64,000 bases of DNA from positions 297,007-361,006 of the forward strand of contig NZ_WITI01000002.1 in assembly GCF_009601055.1 (NCBI RefSeq). The letters run 5' to 3'. The notes beneath the pieces are model-generated. The model did no database searches and was not told where the DNA came from. It saw only the letters and a program-made list of their open reading frames with translations. Below, in pieces: positions 1 to 8,282 of this stretch (position 1 is its first letter; each line of letters opens with the position of its first letter). This DNA comes from Lactococcus sp. dk101. Its GTDB lineage: Bacteria; Bacillota; Bacilli; Lactobacillales; Streptococcaceae. A program made the translations under genes and the position numbers.

Positions 1-2
1 TG

Positions 3-965
3 TCACCGCTGACAGAATTAACGCACGAGATTTCTGAAGAAGAATTGGCTTATTTTGTCATTTTATTTGGTGGAGAAATATATAAGAAAAAGCACCACTC
101 CCATCTTAAAGCAATCGTCTTGTGTGCTAACGGCATTAGTTCTAGCTTGATTATGAAAAAGAGATTGGTTAGTTTATTTCCAAACATGGAATTCGTGATT
201 GCCACCTCAATTAGCCAGTTTGATGACATACCTGTCAGTACTTACGATATGATATTTTCTACTTTGAAAGTTGAAAGTCAGAAAAAGGTTTATCTTTTCT
301 CACCATTTCCAAGTAATGAAGAAGTGAGAAGCCTGTACAATCAAATTGTTCATGATTTTGAATTGCCAAGTCTCCCCTACTTTTCAGAAGACCAGCTGAT
401 CAAGTTGATCAAGCCCTATCTGAAAAAAGATGTAAACTTGCAAGCCTTGAAAAAGACCTTGCAACAAAAAATTAAGTTAAATATAAGTGAAAATAGAAAG
501 GATAGTCCAATGCTTTCAGAATTATTAGTTGGAGATACAATTCAGTTTACCGATCAAAAAATGAATTGGGAAGAAGCAATTAACTTTGCAGCAAACCCAT
601 TGATTGAATCAAAGGCGATTGAGCCCTCTTATATCGATGCAATGATCAATCGAATTAAGGAGTTTGGTCCATTTGTTGATTTGGGAATGGGAATTGCCCT
701 TCCTCATGCTCGACCTGAAGATGGGGTCAATAAGGTTGGAATGTCATTTTTAAGATGTCAAGAGCCTATTAATCTTCTTGATGATCCAAAACATGCCATA
801 AAAATCTTTATCGTCTTGTCGGCAGTTGATAATGAGGCTCATTTACGTGCCTTGTCAGCACTGACACAGATATTGTCAGATCATGAACAATTACAAGCCT
901 TATTAAACGCAACAACTGTTGCAGAAGTTGAAAATATTTTAAAAACAAAAGGAGAAACAAAATGA
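3..965 (+). CDS. PRD-type PTS regulator, C-terminal part (EIIB-like and EIIA domains), cut by window edge
   Basis: The reading frame is open from the first bases, so the gene begins outside the window. The first visible residues (SPLTELTHEISEEELAYFVI) look like the end of a PTS regulation domain. An EIIB-like domain follows with a phospho-Cys loop (VLCANGISSS, about residue 40). A mannitol/fructose-type EIIA domain fills the last 150 residues, with the phospho-His in ALPHARPE. This is the plan of BglG/MtlR-family activators that sense PTS phosphorylation. The stop overlaps the start of the EIIB gene by 4 bp (ATGA), so they are translationally coupled. By position it probably controls the ascorbate-type PTS behind it, and its EIIA domain may phosphorylate that EIIB. 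An internal ribosome site could release EIIA alone. Family is clear; substrate is inferred. Confidence 0.8.
   Translation, partial: SPLTELTHEISEEELAYFVILFGGEIYKKKHHSHLKAIVLCANGISSSLIMKKRLVSLFPNMEFVIATSISQFDDIPVSTYDMIFSTLKVESQKKVYLFSPFPSNEEVRSLYNQIVHDFELPSLPYFSEDQLIKLIKPYLKKDVNLQALKKTLQQKIKLNISENRKDSPMLSELLVGDTIQFTDQKMNWEEAINFAANPLIESKAIEPSYIDAMINRIKEFGPFVDLGMGIALPHARPEDGVNKVGMSFLRCQEPINLLDDPKHAIKIFIVLSAVDNEAHLRALSALTQILSDHEQLQALLNATTVAEVENILKTKGETK
497..512 (+). promoter_or_regulatory. internal ribosome-binding site and ATG before the EIIA domain
   Basis: An AAAGGA Shine-Dalgarno sequence sits 7 bp before an in-frame ATG at 510, exactly at the linker between the EIIB-like and EIIA domains. 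Initiation here would give a free 151-residue EIIA protein starting MLSELLVGD, the usual size of a UlaC-type EIIA. No separate EIIA gene is seen beside the EIIB and EIIC genes. Confidence 0.45.
853..866. repeat. iterated palindrome, exact copy (centre CA)
   Basis: TGTCAGNNCTGACA copy inside the PTS regulator gene, read there as Leu-Ser-Ala-Leu-Thr. Confidence 0.85.
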
Positions 966-1261
966 AATTTGCATGCGTATGTCAATCAGGATTAGGAACA
1001 AGCTTTATGGTCCAAATGAACCTTCAAGCCTTACTACAAGAAGCTGGATTAGATGTCAGTCAATTTGAACTTGACCATATGGACGTTGGTTCAGCGACTC
1101 CAGACAGTGCGGATTATTTCTTTGTTGAAGCAACCTTGGTTTCAGCACTTCCAAATATCCCACAAGAAAAAATTGTCCCTTTAACGACAATCATTGACAA
1201 AGAAGTTGCTCGTGCTGCACTTTATACTGTGCTTGATCGAGAAAACATTGCACATCAATAA
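962..1261 (+). CDS. ulaB: PTS ascorbate-type EIIB component
   Basis: A 99-residue single-domain EIIB of the ascorbate (SgaB/UlaB) family. The phosphate-carrying Cys lies near the N terminus in CQSGLGTS, the family P-loop. It accepts phosphate from an EIIA and passes it to sugar entering through EIIC. The start overlaps the regulator stop by 4 bp, and the EIIC gene follows after about 100 bp. That gap holds a small hairpin (TAAACG/CGTTTA near 1272-1288). The protein is full length for its family. No ascorbate-catabolic genes (UlaD/E/F/G types) are visible, so the true substrate could be ascorbate or another sugar acid or pentose-like compound. Confidence 0.85.
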   Translation: MKFACVCQSGLGTSFMVQMNLQALLQEAGLDVSQFELDHMDVGSATPDSADYFFVEATLVSALPNIPQEKIVPLTTIIDKEVARAALYTVLDRENIAHQ

Positions 1262-1358
1262 AAACACTTTTTAAACGAGAAACGTTTATAATTGCTGTCT
1301 ATTAATTTTTACGTTTGGCTCGTTGAACTTATTCATTATATTTTAAGGAGATTGAAAA

Positions 1359-2732
1359 ATGAATGGATTTTTGAACTTTATTGTCTCATTTGCGACGACA
1401 CCGGCTTTGTTAGTCGGAATGATTGCCATGCTTGGACTAATTCTGCAGAAAAAACCAGCAACAGCTGTCATTCAAGGGGGAATTAAAACCTTTGCAGGAT
1501 TTTTGGTCTTGACTGGTGGAGCTGGTATCTTAGTCAATTCGTTGACTCCATTTTCAGCCATGTTCCAACACGTATTTAACGCAAAAGGAATTGTTCCATC
1601 TAACGAAGCAGTCGTAGCGCTTGCTTTGGTTAAATTTGGAACGCCTGCAGCATTAATCATGCTTGTGGGATTTGTGGTTAATATTATTTTGGCACGAATT
1701 ACCCGATTTAAATATATTTTCTTGACCGGTCAAGCAATGCTCTATGTTTCAACAATGGCAGCCGTTGTTCTTGCTTCCGCAGGACTTGGAACCTCATGGG
1801 AAACCATTCTTCTTGGTGGGATTTTTGAAGGAACACTTTTGACTGTTACACCAGCGTTGACCCAACGTTATATGCGTAAGATTACTGGCAACGATGGTGT
1901 TGCCATGGGGCATACTGGAAACATGGGCTATGCACTTGCAGGATTTTTGGGAGAAAAATTCGGTAATCCAGATCCTGAGAAATCAACTGAAAAACTGAAC
2001 ATTCCGAAAAATCTTGGTTTCTTACGTGACTCAACGGTTTCAATTTCGATTGTCATGATGATTGTTTACGTCATTTTAGCCATTATCGCAGGTCCTAACT
2101 TTGTACAAAGTGCTGATTTATCCAATGGGACAAACTATATTGTTTATGCTATTACACAAGCAGGTACATTTGCTGCAGGATTTGTTGTCGTTCTTCAAGG
2201 GGTTCGTATGATTTTGGCAGAGATTATCCCTGCTTTCCAAGGAATTGCTGCTAAATTGGTTCCGAATTCTAAACCAGCATTGGATGTTCCTATCGTTTTC
2301 CCTTACGCACCTAATGCAGTGTTACTCGGTTTCTTTGTTTCATTTATCGTAGGTGTTTTGTCAATGCTTGTCATGCTTGGACTTCACACAACAGTAATTA
2401 TCCCTGGTGTCGTCGGTATTTTCTTCTGTGGTGGTGCTGCAGGAGTTTATGGAAACGCATTTGGTGGTGTGAGAGGTGCTGTGATTGGTTCATTTGTCAA
2501 TGGCTTAATTCTTGCTTGGGGACCGTTGTTAATTTTACCTGCACTTGGGTCATTTGGCGCAGGAGCAGCATCAACATTTGCGGACTCTGATTATATCGTT
2601 TCTGGTGGTTTACTCGGTTTGACAGGTAAGGCAGGAAGCGGGGCACTCATTGCATTGATTTTAGGCTTCTTAGCAGTGGTACTTATTTTGAATGCTGTTT
2701 TGAATGCAAAAGACAAGGCAAACGGAAAATAA
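1359..2732 (+). CDS. ulaA: PTS ascorbate-type EIIC permease
   Basis: A 457-residue integral membrane protein of the UlaA/SgaT family, with about eleven hydrophobic segments and the family stretch MGHTGNMGYALAGFLGEKFG near residue 185. It forms the membrane channel of the PTS and couples transport to phosphorylation by the EIIB encoded just upstream. The ATG follows a good AAGGAGA ribosome site. Length is close to the family norm of about 450-465. A strong intrinsic terminator follows, so the regulator-EIIB-EIIC set is one unit. The substrate is inferred from family only. Confidence 0.85.
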   Translation: MNGFLNFIVSFATTPALLVGMIAMLGLILQKKPATAVIQGGIKTFAGFLVLTGGAGILVNSLTPFSAMFQHVFNAKGIVPSNEAVVALALVKFGTPAALIMLVGFVVNIILARITRFKYIFLTGQAMLYVSTMAAVVLASAGLGTSWETILLGGIFEGTLLTVTPALTQRYMRKITGNDGVAMGHTGNMGYALAGFLGEKFGNPDPEKSTEKLNIPKNLGFLRDSTVSISIVMMIVYVILAIIAGPNFVQSADLSNGTNYIVYAITQAGTFAAGFVVVLQGVRMILAEIIPAFQGIAAKLVPNSKPALDVPIVFPYAPNAVLLGFFVSFIVGVLSMLVMLGLHTTVIIPGVVGIFFCGGAAGVYGNAFGGVRGAVIGSFVNGLILAWGPLLILPALGSFGAGAASTFADSDYIVSGGLLGLTGKAGSGALIALILGFLAVVLILNAVLNAKDKANGK

Positions 2733-2738
2733 TTGAAT

Positions 2739-2770
2739 AAGCTAGAAATTTTCTAGCTTTTTATTATTTT
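2739..2770 (+). terminator. intrinsic terminator after ulaA
   Basis: A 9-bp stem AAGCTAGAA/TTCTAGCTT with a 3-nt loop is followed by a T-rich tract. Confidence 0.85.
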
Positions 2771-2948
2771 TTGTGAAAGTAGGTTTAAAAAATAAAAATC
2801 AATAATTCCATCAAAAAATATACAAAGAAAGCGTTATTTTTGGCGAAAATATTGTATAATTAAAAGGTAACTGGTTACATGTTCTGATAACTGTAAAAAT
2901 TTTTCATGTTAAATGCTTAAATTAGAAAATTTTTTCACTGATTTGGAC

Positions 2949-2977
2949 TTAAAAACCACTTGCGCTTATGTTATAAT
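2949..2977 (+). promoter_or_regulatory. candidate tkt promoter
   Basis: Extended -10 TGTTATAAT with a weak -35 (TTAAAA) 17 bp upstream, about 35 bp before the transketolase start. A second TATAAT near 2854 and a cre-like stretch near 2824 lie further upstream but are less convincing. Confidence 0.55.
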
Positions 2978-3011
2978 GAACTTAGAAATAAATTAAAATT
3001 TGGAGATAAAT

Positions 3012-4988
3012 ATGTTTGATACAACAGATCAACTTGCTGTCAATGCAATTCGTACCCTTTCAATGGATGCGATTCAAAAGGCAAACTCAGGTCACCCTGG
3101 ACTTCCAATGGGTGCTGCGCCAATGGCTTATGTCCTTTGGAGTAAATTTCTCAATGTAAATCCTAAAACAGGTCGTAAATGGTCAAACCGTGACCGTTTC
3201 GTCTTGTCAGCAGGTCATGGATCAGCCATGCTCTACAGTTTGTTGCATTTGGCTGGATACAATGTCACAACAGATGACCTCAAAAATTTCCGTCAATGGC
3301 AATCAAAAACGCCCGGTCACCCAGAAGTTGACCATACGGACGGTGTTGAAGCAACAACTGGCCCTCTTGGACAAGGGATTGCAAATGCAGTTGGGATGGC
3401 AATGGCAGAAGCGCATTTAGCTGCTCAATACAACAAACCTGGTTTTGATATTGTCGATCACTATACTTATGCGCTCAATGGCGATGGTGATTTGATGGAA
3501 GGCGTTTCGCAAGAAGCTGCCTCACTCGCAGGAAAATTAAAACTTGGAAAACTCGTTCTTTTCTATGATTCAAACAATATTTCTTTGGACGGAAAATTGG
3601 AACAATCATTTATTGACGATGTTCAAAAACGTTTCGAATCTTACGGTTGGCAACATTTGCTTGTTAAAGACGGCAATGATTTAGATGAAATCGCTGCTGC
3701 AGTTGAAATGGCCAAAAAAGATACGACACGTCCAACAATCATTGAAGTTAAAACAATCATTGGTTTTGGTGCACCAAAAGAAGGAACAAATGCGGTTCAC
3801 GGTGCTCCTTTGGGTGCAGATGGCATTGAAGCAGCTAAAGCAGCTTATGGCTGGACTTACGATGCATTTGAAGTCCCTGCTGAAGTTAAATCACGTTTCC
3901 TTGAAACAACTGTTGCACGCGGTGAAGGTTTGGAACAAGTCTGGAATGAAAACTTCAAAGCTTATGCTGAACAATACCCTGAATTAGCAGAACAATATGT
4001 AGCTGCCTTTGAAAATAAAACACCTGAACTTGAATTGACAAAACACGAACTTGGTTCTTCAAAAGCATCTCGTTCAACATCTCAAGAAGCTATTCAAGAA
4101 TTGTCAGCACAAATGCCAAACCTTTGGGGCGGATCTGCTGACTTGTCTGCATCAAATAATACCATGGCTAAAGCAGAAACAGACTTTATGCCTGATAACT
4201 ATGCTGGTCGTAACATTTGGTTTGGTGTCCGTGAATTTGCGATGGGCGCAACAATGAACGGGATTGCGCTTCACGGTGGTACGCGTGTTTATGGTGGGAC
4301 ATTCTTCGTCTTCTCAAACTACATGCTTCCAGCTGTTCGTATGGCTGCCCTTCAAAACTTACCAGTAACTTATGTTTGGACACATGACTCAATCGCTGTC
4401 GGCGAAGATGGCCCAACACATGAACCTGTTGAACAATTAGCCAGTGTTCGTTCAATGCCAAACTTGGATGTTATCCGTCCAGCTGATGGCAATGAAGTTA
4501 TCGCTGCTTGGCGTCGTGCTGCTTCATCAACACACCGTCCTACAGCTTTGATTTTGACACGTCAAAACTTACCAGTCCTTCCTGGAACGGCTGAATTGGC
4601 TGAAGAAGGACTCAATCGCGGGGCTTACATCATTTCGAAAGAAGAAGGTGCACTTGAAGGAATTTTGATTGCAACGGGTTCTGAAGTTGCTCTTGCTCTT
4701 GAAGCTAAAGAAAGCTTGGGCAAAGGCATTCGTGTTGTGTCAATGCCTTCAATGAATATCTTTGATGAACAATCAGCAAGCTACAAAGAAGAAATTTTGC
4801 CAAAAGCAGCGCGCAAACGTGTCGCTATCGAAGCTGGAACAAGCTTTGGTTGGGCAAAATATATCGGTCTTGACGGTGCAACGGTCACAGTTGATAAATG
4901 GGGTGCTTCAGCACCAGCCAGCAAGGTTCTTCCAGAATATGGCTTCACAGCAGAAAATGTTGTAAAAGTTTATAAAGCATTGGATTAA
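3012..4988 (+). CDS. tkt: transketolase
   Basis: A 658-residue thiamine-diphosphate enzyme of the non-oxidative pentose phosphate pathway, moving two-carbon units between ketose and aldose phosphates. Order along the protein: N-terminal signature with [14 protein letters not shown], then [13 protein letters not shown] for Mg-ThDP binding near residue 155, then the pyrimidine-domain signature [13 protein letters not shown] near residue 465. The start was set at the ATG 8 bp after GGAGAT rather than an upstream TTG. The gene is monocistronic, between its own promoter and a strong terminator. Length and motifs are complete. Confidence 0.95.
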   Translation: MFDTTDQLAVNAIRTLSMDAIQKANSGHPGLPMGAAPMAYVLWSKFLNVNPKTGRKWSNRDRFVLSAGHGSAMLYSLLHLAGYNVTTDDLKNFRQWQSKTPGHPEVDHTDGVEATTGPLGQGIANAVGMAMAEAHLAAQYNKPGFDIVDHYTYALNGDGDLMEGVSQEAASLAGKLKLGKLVLFYDSNNISLDGKLEQSFIDDVQKRFESYGWQHLLVKDGNDLDEIAAAVEMAKKDTTRPTIIEVKTIIGFGAPKEGTNAVHGAPLGADGIEAAKAAYGWTYDAFEVPAEVKSRFLETTVARGEGLEQVWNENFKAYAEQYPELAEQYVAAFENKTPELELTKHELGSSKASRSTSQEAIQELSAQMPNLWGGSADLSASNNTMAKAETDFMPDNYAGRNIWFGVREFAMGATMNGIALHGGTRVYGGTFFVFSNYMLPAVRMAALQNLPVTYVWTHDSIAVGEDGPTHEPVEQLASVRSMPNLDVIRPADGNEVIAAWRRAASSTHRPTALILTRQNLPVLPGTAELAEEGLNRGAYIISKEEGALEGILIATGSEVALALEAKESLGKGIRVVSMPSMNIFDEQSASYKEEILPKAARKRVAIEAGTSFGWAKYIGLDGATVTVDKWGASAPASKVLPEYGFTAENVVKVYKALD

Positions 4989-5000
4989 ATTTAAACATAG

Positions 5001-5028
5001 AAAACCTGACCATTTGTCAGGTTTTTTT
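5001..5028 (+). terminator. intrinsic terminator after tkt
   Basis: Stem AACCTGAC/GTCAGGTT with a 5-nt loop and a run of seven T. Confidence 0.9.
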
Positions 5029-5104
5029 GACAGTATTCATTGAACATGGATATGACTTTTTTTGGTAAAATATATGTATTTAATACTGAAAAAGAGAATG
5101 AAAA

Positions 5105-5356
5105 ATGTCACGTTTGATTGCCATCTTAGTTGGAATTTGTTCCATCGCTAATCTAATCTTTCTACTGAGTACTCCAGTACAGATTGTTTTGACGGTTTTG
5201 TCAGTACTGACAATGCTTTTTTATGGCGGAAAACGGTCTGTCAGAGCTTACAATGGCGATGGAACACGTCTTTTTACCTTTGGTTTTCTGATTTGTTTTG
5301 TTAGCTTTCTTGGGTCTGCAACGATATTGTTGGCTTTCTTACTTCACTTGACCTAA
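5105..5356 (+). CDS. small membrane protein of unknown function
   Basis: An 83-residue protein not recognised as a named family. It has three hydrophobic stretches (roughly residues 4-20, 24-42 and 57-81) with a short polar, positively charged loop GGKRSVRAYNGDGTR between the second and third. That suggests a small polytopic membrane protein. The ATG has a GAGAATG-type ribosome site, and a TAAAAT -10 lies about 35 bp upstream. One exact copy of the iterated palindrome is embedded in the coding region. The next 580 bp contain no protein gene. Confidence 0.6.
   Translation: MSRLIAILVGICSIANLIFLLSTPVQIVLTVLSVLTMLFYGGKRSVRAYNGDGTRLFTFGFLICFVSFLGSATILLAFLLHLT
5199..5212. repeat. iterated palindrome, exact copy (centre TA)
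   Basis: Lies inside the small membrane protein gene, read as Leu-Ser-Val-Leu-Thr. Confidence 0.85.
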
Positions 5357-5369
5357 ATTTTTCCAAATA

Positions 5370-5378
5370 TGCTATAAT
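5370..5378 (+). promoter_or_regulatory. extended -10 promoter of the first orphan RNA
   Basis: TGCTATAAT, an extended -10. A TTGACC at 5348 lies at a long 19-bp spacing, so recognition probably depends on the TGn element. Transcription would start about 5385. Confidence 0.6.
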
Positions 5379-5384
5379 AAAAAC

Positions 5385-5551
5385 ATGCGATGAGTCGAAT
5401 ATTCTATTGTAAATAGAATTCGAGCAGAGGAATGTCGGATTATTGAGTTAATCGCACAGGACGTGTGGATATTTCTTGATTTGTGTGAACCTTATCAAGA
5501 CGGTCTTTGACTGCCTCATCAAAAAAACTACAATTTATTTGTAGTTTTTTT
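5385..5551 (+). ncRNA. candidate small structured RNA with its own promoter and terminator
   Basis: About 165 nt that encode no protein and fold well. GATGAG (5389-5394) and GCAG (5424-5427) pair with the contiguous CTGC-CTCATC (5511-5520), leaving one strong hairpin (CGAAT...ATTCG, 5396-5422) as a side branch. Inside are CACA/TGTG near 5455-5467 and TCTTGAT/ATCAAGA (5474-5480 with 5494-5500). An intrinsic terminator (AAACTACAA/TTGTAGTTT plus T tract, 5525-5551) ends it. An extended -10 stands just upstream. It lacks the SRP RNA core and tmRNA features, and it is not the single long hairpin of 6S RNA. I do not recognise it. It could be a stand-alone small RNA or the leader of a longer transcript. 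Confidence 0.5.
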
Positions 5552-5560
5552 ATTTTATTC

Positions 5561-5589
5561 TTGTATTCTTTAGAAAATTAAAGTATAAT
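5561..5589 (+). promoter_or_regulatory. promoter of the polyamine operon leader
   Basis: TTGTAT and TATAAT separated by 17 bp. Transcription would start near 5596, about 340 nt before the speA start codon. Confidence 0.65.
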
Positions 5590-5593
5590 ATTG

Positions 5594-5876
5594 AAAGTTC
5601 TGTAGGACAGAAGATTTGACCGCTTTTATTTTGAAGATAAGAGCCAAGGCCACACGGACAGCCGGGTCAAAAGCCGAGTTGGCGACTTTAAGTTGCCTTA
5701 TTGATTAGTGGAATGTTGTGTTCCACTTGTGAAGCCCCTAGATTTTTAATCTAAGTTTTAAAATGGCTTCTCCCAAGAAATAGACGCTTGCGCATCAATA
5801 AGAGGTTTGAAGGTTCTTTTGTACTTTATAAACTCTAAACTCAGGGCTTTTTTTGAGCCGAATGAAAAATGATGAC
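5594..5876 (+). ncRNA. candidate regulatory leader RNA (riboswitch-like) of the polyamine operon
   Basis: A non-coding leader packed with complementary arms. The closing helix is AAAGT plus ACAGAAGA (5594-5614, with a small TTCTGT/ACAGAA alternative) pairing with TCTTTTGT-ACTTT (5815-5827). Internal helices are TTTGACC/GGTCAAA around 5615-5670, GCTTTTAT/ATAAGAGC (5622-5644), GGCGACT/AGTTGCC (5680-5697), CTTATTGAT/ATCAATAAG (enclosing 5697-5802), AGTGGAA/TTCCACT (5706-5726) and GAAGCC/GGCTTC (5731-5770). The domain is followed by an intrinsic terminator and then the speA ribosome site, the usual order of an attenuating riboswitch. It lacks T-box, lysine, TPP, FMN and SAM signatures. A stand-alone 6S-like RNA is an alternative. 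Confidence 0.5.
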
Positions 5877-5912
5877 AAAACCAAGCGTAATTGACGTTTG
5901 TTTTTTTATTTT
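5877..5912 (+). terminator. intrinsic terminator within the speA leader
   Basis: Stem CAAGCGT/ACGTTTG with a 5-nt loop followed by seven T, ending about 25 bp before the speA start. Its position between the structured leader and the gene suggests attenuation. Confidence 0.7.
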
Positions 5913-5937
5913 CTTGGAATCTAGAATTGGAGAAAAA

Positions 5938-7392
5938 ATGCTAGATCAACGCGTGGCACCTATTTATGAAGCATTGCAAAAATTTAATCAAAAACGGGTC
6001 GTCCCATTTGATGTGCCAGGTCACAAAAGAGGGCGTGGCAATCCCGAATTAACACAGTTTTTAGGTCAACAAGTCATGAATTTGGATGTCAATTCGATGA
6101 AGCCACTGGATAATCTCAATCATCCAAGTTCCGTTATCAAAGAGGCCGAAAGTCTTGCGGCAGAAGCTTTTGGTGCAAAACATGCCTTTTTCATGGTCAA
6201 TGGAACGACCAGCTCTGTTCAAGCCATGGTTTTTGCGACTGTCAAAAGAGGGGATAAGATTATTTTGCCACGAAACGTGCATCGCTCAGTTCTGAATGCT
6301 TTGGTTCTGTGTGGTGCTTATCCCATTTATATCAATCCTGAGATGAATAAAAAACTCGGTATTTCTTTAGGAATGTCGATAAAGTCCGTCGAAAGAGCGA
6401 TTACGGAAAACCCCGATGCCAAAGCCATTTTTGTCAATAATCCGACCTATTATGGCATTTGTTCAGATTTGCAGTCCATCGTAGCCTTAGCCCATCAGGC
6501 TGGAATGCTGGTATTGGCAGATGAGGCACACGGAACGCATTTGTATTTTGGCGAGCATTTGCCACAAAATGCAATGGCTGCTGGCTGTGATATGGCAGCC
6601 GTCTCCATGAACAAATCAGGCGGTTCATTGACCCAAAGTTCAATTTTGTTAATCAATGACATGGTCAATGCAGACCATATGCGACAGGTCATCAATTTGA
6701 CATCGACGACGTCGGCTTCTTATCTTTTATTGTCGAGTCTTGATTTGTCTAGAAAACACATGGCACTCAACGGGAAAGATGTTTTAAAGCGTGTGGTTGA
6801 TTTGGTCAAATACGCGCGTGATGAAGTCAATGATATTGGCGATTATTGGGCCTTGGGTGAAGAATTGATTGATGGAGATGCTGTTTACGATTTTGATTTG
6901 ACAAAATTAACCATCAATACTTTGGACATTGGCCTTGCGGGCATTGAAGTTTATGACCTTTTACGTGACGAATACGATATCCAAATGGAACTTGGCGACA
7001 TCGCAAATATCCTTGCTTACGTTTCTGTTGGTGACCGGAAAATTGATTTGGAACGTTTGGTTTCTGCGTTGGTTGACATTCGCAGGCGTTATAAAAAGGA
7101 CACGACGGGCATGTGTACGCAGGAATATATCAACCCAGAACTTGTCGTCAGCCCTCAAGACGCCTTTTACGCTGAAAAGGAGGCTGTTTTACTTGAGCAG
7201 TCGCAAGGACGGGTCTGTACAGAATTTGTGATGGCTTATCCGCCAGGCATTCCGATTTTGGCACCGGGAGAACGGATTACGCAAGAGATTATTGATTATA
7301 TTGTTTATGCCAAGGAAAAAGGTTGTTTAATTACAGGAACTGAGGATTTAGAAGTCAATCGGTTGAATGTTTTGGTTGACGAGAAAGGTTAA
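5938..7392 (+). CDS. speA: arginine (or lysine) decarboxylase, AAT-fold PLP enzyme
   Basis: A 484-residue decarboxylase of the Orn/Lys/Arg group I family, like SpeA of B. subtilis and pneumococcus. Conserved points are DVPGHKRGRG near residue 25, LADEAHGTH near residue 200, and the PLP-lysine segment SMNKSGGSLTQSS near residue 225. The residue before the Lys is Asn, where relatives usually have His. The start was set at the ATG after GGAG, not an ATG 69 bp upstream that lies inside the terminator. Followed by SpeE and agmatinase, it most likely makes agmatine from arginine. Lysine decarboxylation cannot be excluded by sequence. Confidence 0.85.
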   Translation: MLDQRVAPIYEALQKFNQKRVVPFDVPGHKRGRGNPELTQFLGQQVMNLDVNSMKPLDNLNHPSSVIKEAESLAAEAFGAKHAFFMVNGTTSSVQAMVFATVKRGDKIILPRNVHRSVLNALVLCGAYPIYINPEMNKKLGISLGMSIKSVERAITENPDAKAIFVNNPTYYGICSDLQSIVALAHQAGMLVLADEAHGTHLYFGEHLPQNAMAAGCDMAAVSMNKSGGSLTQSSILLINDMVNADHMRQVINLTSTTSASYLLLSSLDLSRKHMALNGKDVLKRVVDLVKYARDEVNDIGDYWALGEELIDGDAVYDFDLTKLTINTLDIGLAGIEVYDLLRDEYDIQMELGDIANILAYVSVGDRKIDLERLVSALVDIRRRYKKDTTGMCTQEYINPELVVSPQDAFYAEKEAVLLEQSQGRVCTEFVMAYPPGIPILAPGERITQEIIDYIVYAKEKGCLITGTEDLEVNRLNVLVDEKG

Positions 7393-7394
7393 AA

Positions 7395-8261
7395 ATGCAA
7401 GATAAAAGCATGCAACTATGGTTTTCAGAGGCACAAACACCCTTTGTGGATTTTAGTTTGAAAATCGATAAAGTTTTATATACTGGAAATTCAGAATATC
7501 AACGGATTGATGTTTTGGAATCCAAAGAATTTGGTCGCGTTTTGACCCAAAATGGTCAGATAACGTTGACTGAAAAAGATGAATTCATTTATCGTGAAAT
7601 GATGGTTCACGTTCCTTTGGCCGTTAATCCTCAGATTAAAAAAGTCTTGATTATTGGGGCTGGAGACGGCGGATTTATCCATGATTTACTGGAATATCCC
7701 AACGTTGAACATATTGATTTGGTGGAGTCGGATGAAAAAATCGTTGAGGTTTGTAAAGAATATTTACCAGTGATTTCTTCCAAATTGGACGATGAAAAAG
7801 TGAGCATTTACTATGAGGATGCCCTACGATTTGTCAGACGGAAAGAAGAAAGTTATGACTTGATTTTGGTGGATTCGGTGGATCCATTTGGTGTGGGCGA
7901 AATGCTTTTTACCAAAGAATTTTATGGTAATTGCTATCGTGCTTTGAGTGAAAATGGCATTTTAATCAATCAACATGAAAGTCCTTTTTATGCGGAAGAA
8001 GCAATGACCATGCAGACGGTACATCGGCGGATTGTTCAGACATTTCCCATTGTAAAAATCTATCAAGCGCATATTCCGTCTTATCCTTCAGGACACTGGC
8101 TTTTTGGCTTTGCCAGCAAAAAACTGCACCCAACGGCGGATTTCAACGCGGAAAAATGGCAGGCTTTGGGTATAAAAACGAAATACTATAATCCAAGACT
8201 GCATCTTGGTGCCTTTGCCTTACCCACCTATGTCGAAAATATTTTAAAAGATGTTGAATAG
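7395..8261 (+). CDS. speE: spermidine synthase (aminopropyltransferase)
   Basis: A 288-residue protein with the aminopropyltransferase Rossmann fold. It shows GAGDGGFIHDLLEYP near residue 93 (binding decarboxylated S-adenosylmethionine) and VDSVDPFGVGEMLF near residue 155, which carries the catalytic Asp. It transfers an aminopropyl group to putrescine to give spermidine. The start lies 2 bp after the speA stop, so the two are co-translated. Its donor requires SpeD, which is not in the window. The operon therefore encodes this route as well as the carboxyspermidine route. Confidence 0.92.
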   Translation: MQDKSMQLWFSEAQTPFVDFSLKIDKVLYTGNSEYQRIDVLESKEFGRVLTQNGQITLTEKDEFIYREMMVHVPLAVNPQIKKVLIIGAGDGGFIHDLLEYPNVEHIDLVESDEKIVEVCKEYLPVISSKLDDEKVSIYYEDALRFVRRKEESYDLILVDSVDPFGVGEMLFTKEFYGNCYRALSENGILINQHESPFYAEEAMTMQTVHRRIVQTFPIVKIYQAHIPSYPSGHWLFGFASKKLHPTADFNAEKWQALGIKTKYYNPRLHLGAFALPTYVENILKDVE

Positions 8262-8282
8262 AAAAATGAAAAGGAAATTAAA

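Noticed and set aside
2824..2840. Catabolite-responsive (cre) site before tkt
   Set aside because: GAAAGCGTTATTT matches only part of the consensus and lacks the symmetric right half.
5385..5551. Identification of the orphan RNA as 4.5S, 6S, tmRNA or RNase P RNA
   Set aside because: The conserved SRP loop, the tmRNA ends and the RNase P core are missing, and the fold is branched instead of a single long 6S-type hairpin.
5848..5854. T run after GGGC in the speA leader, looking like a terminator end
   Set aside because: No adjacent 5' arm gives a stable stem; only a 4-bp CTCA/TGAG or a distant AGCCC pairing is possible. The hairpin at 5877-5912 is a better terminator.
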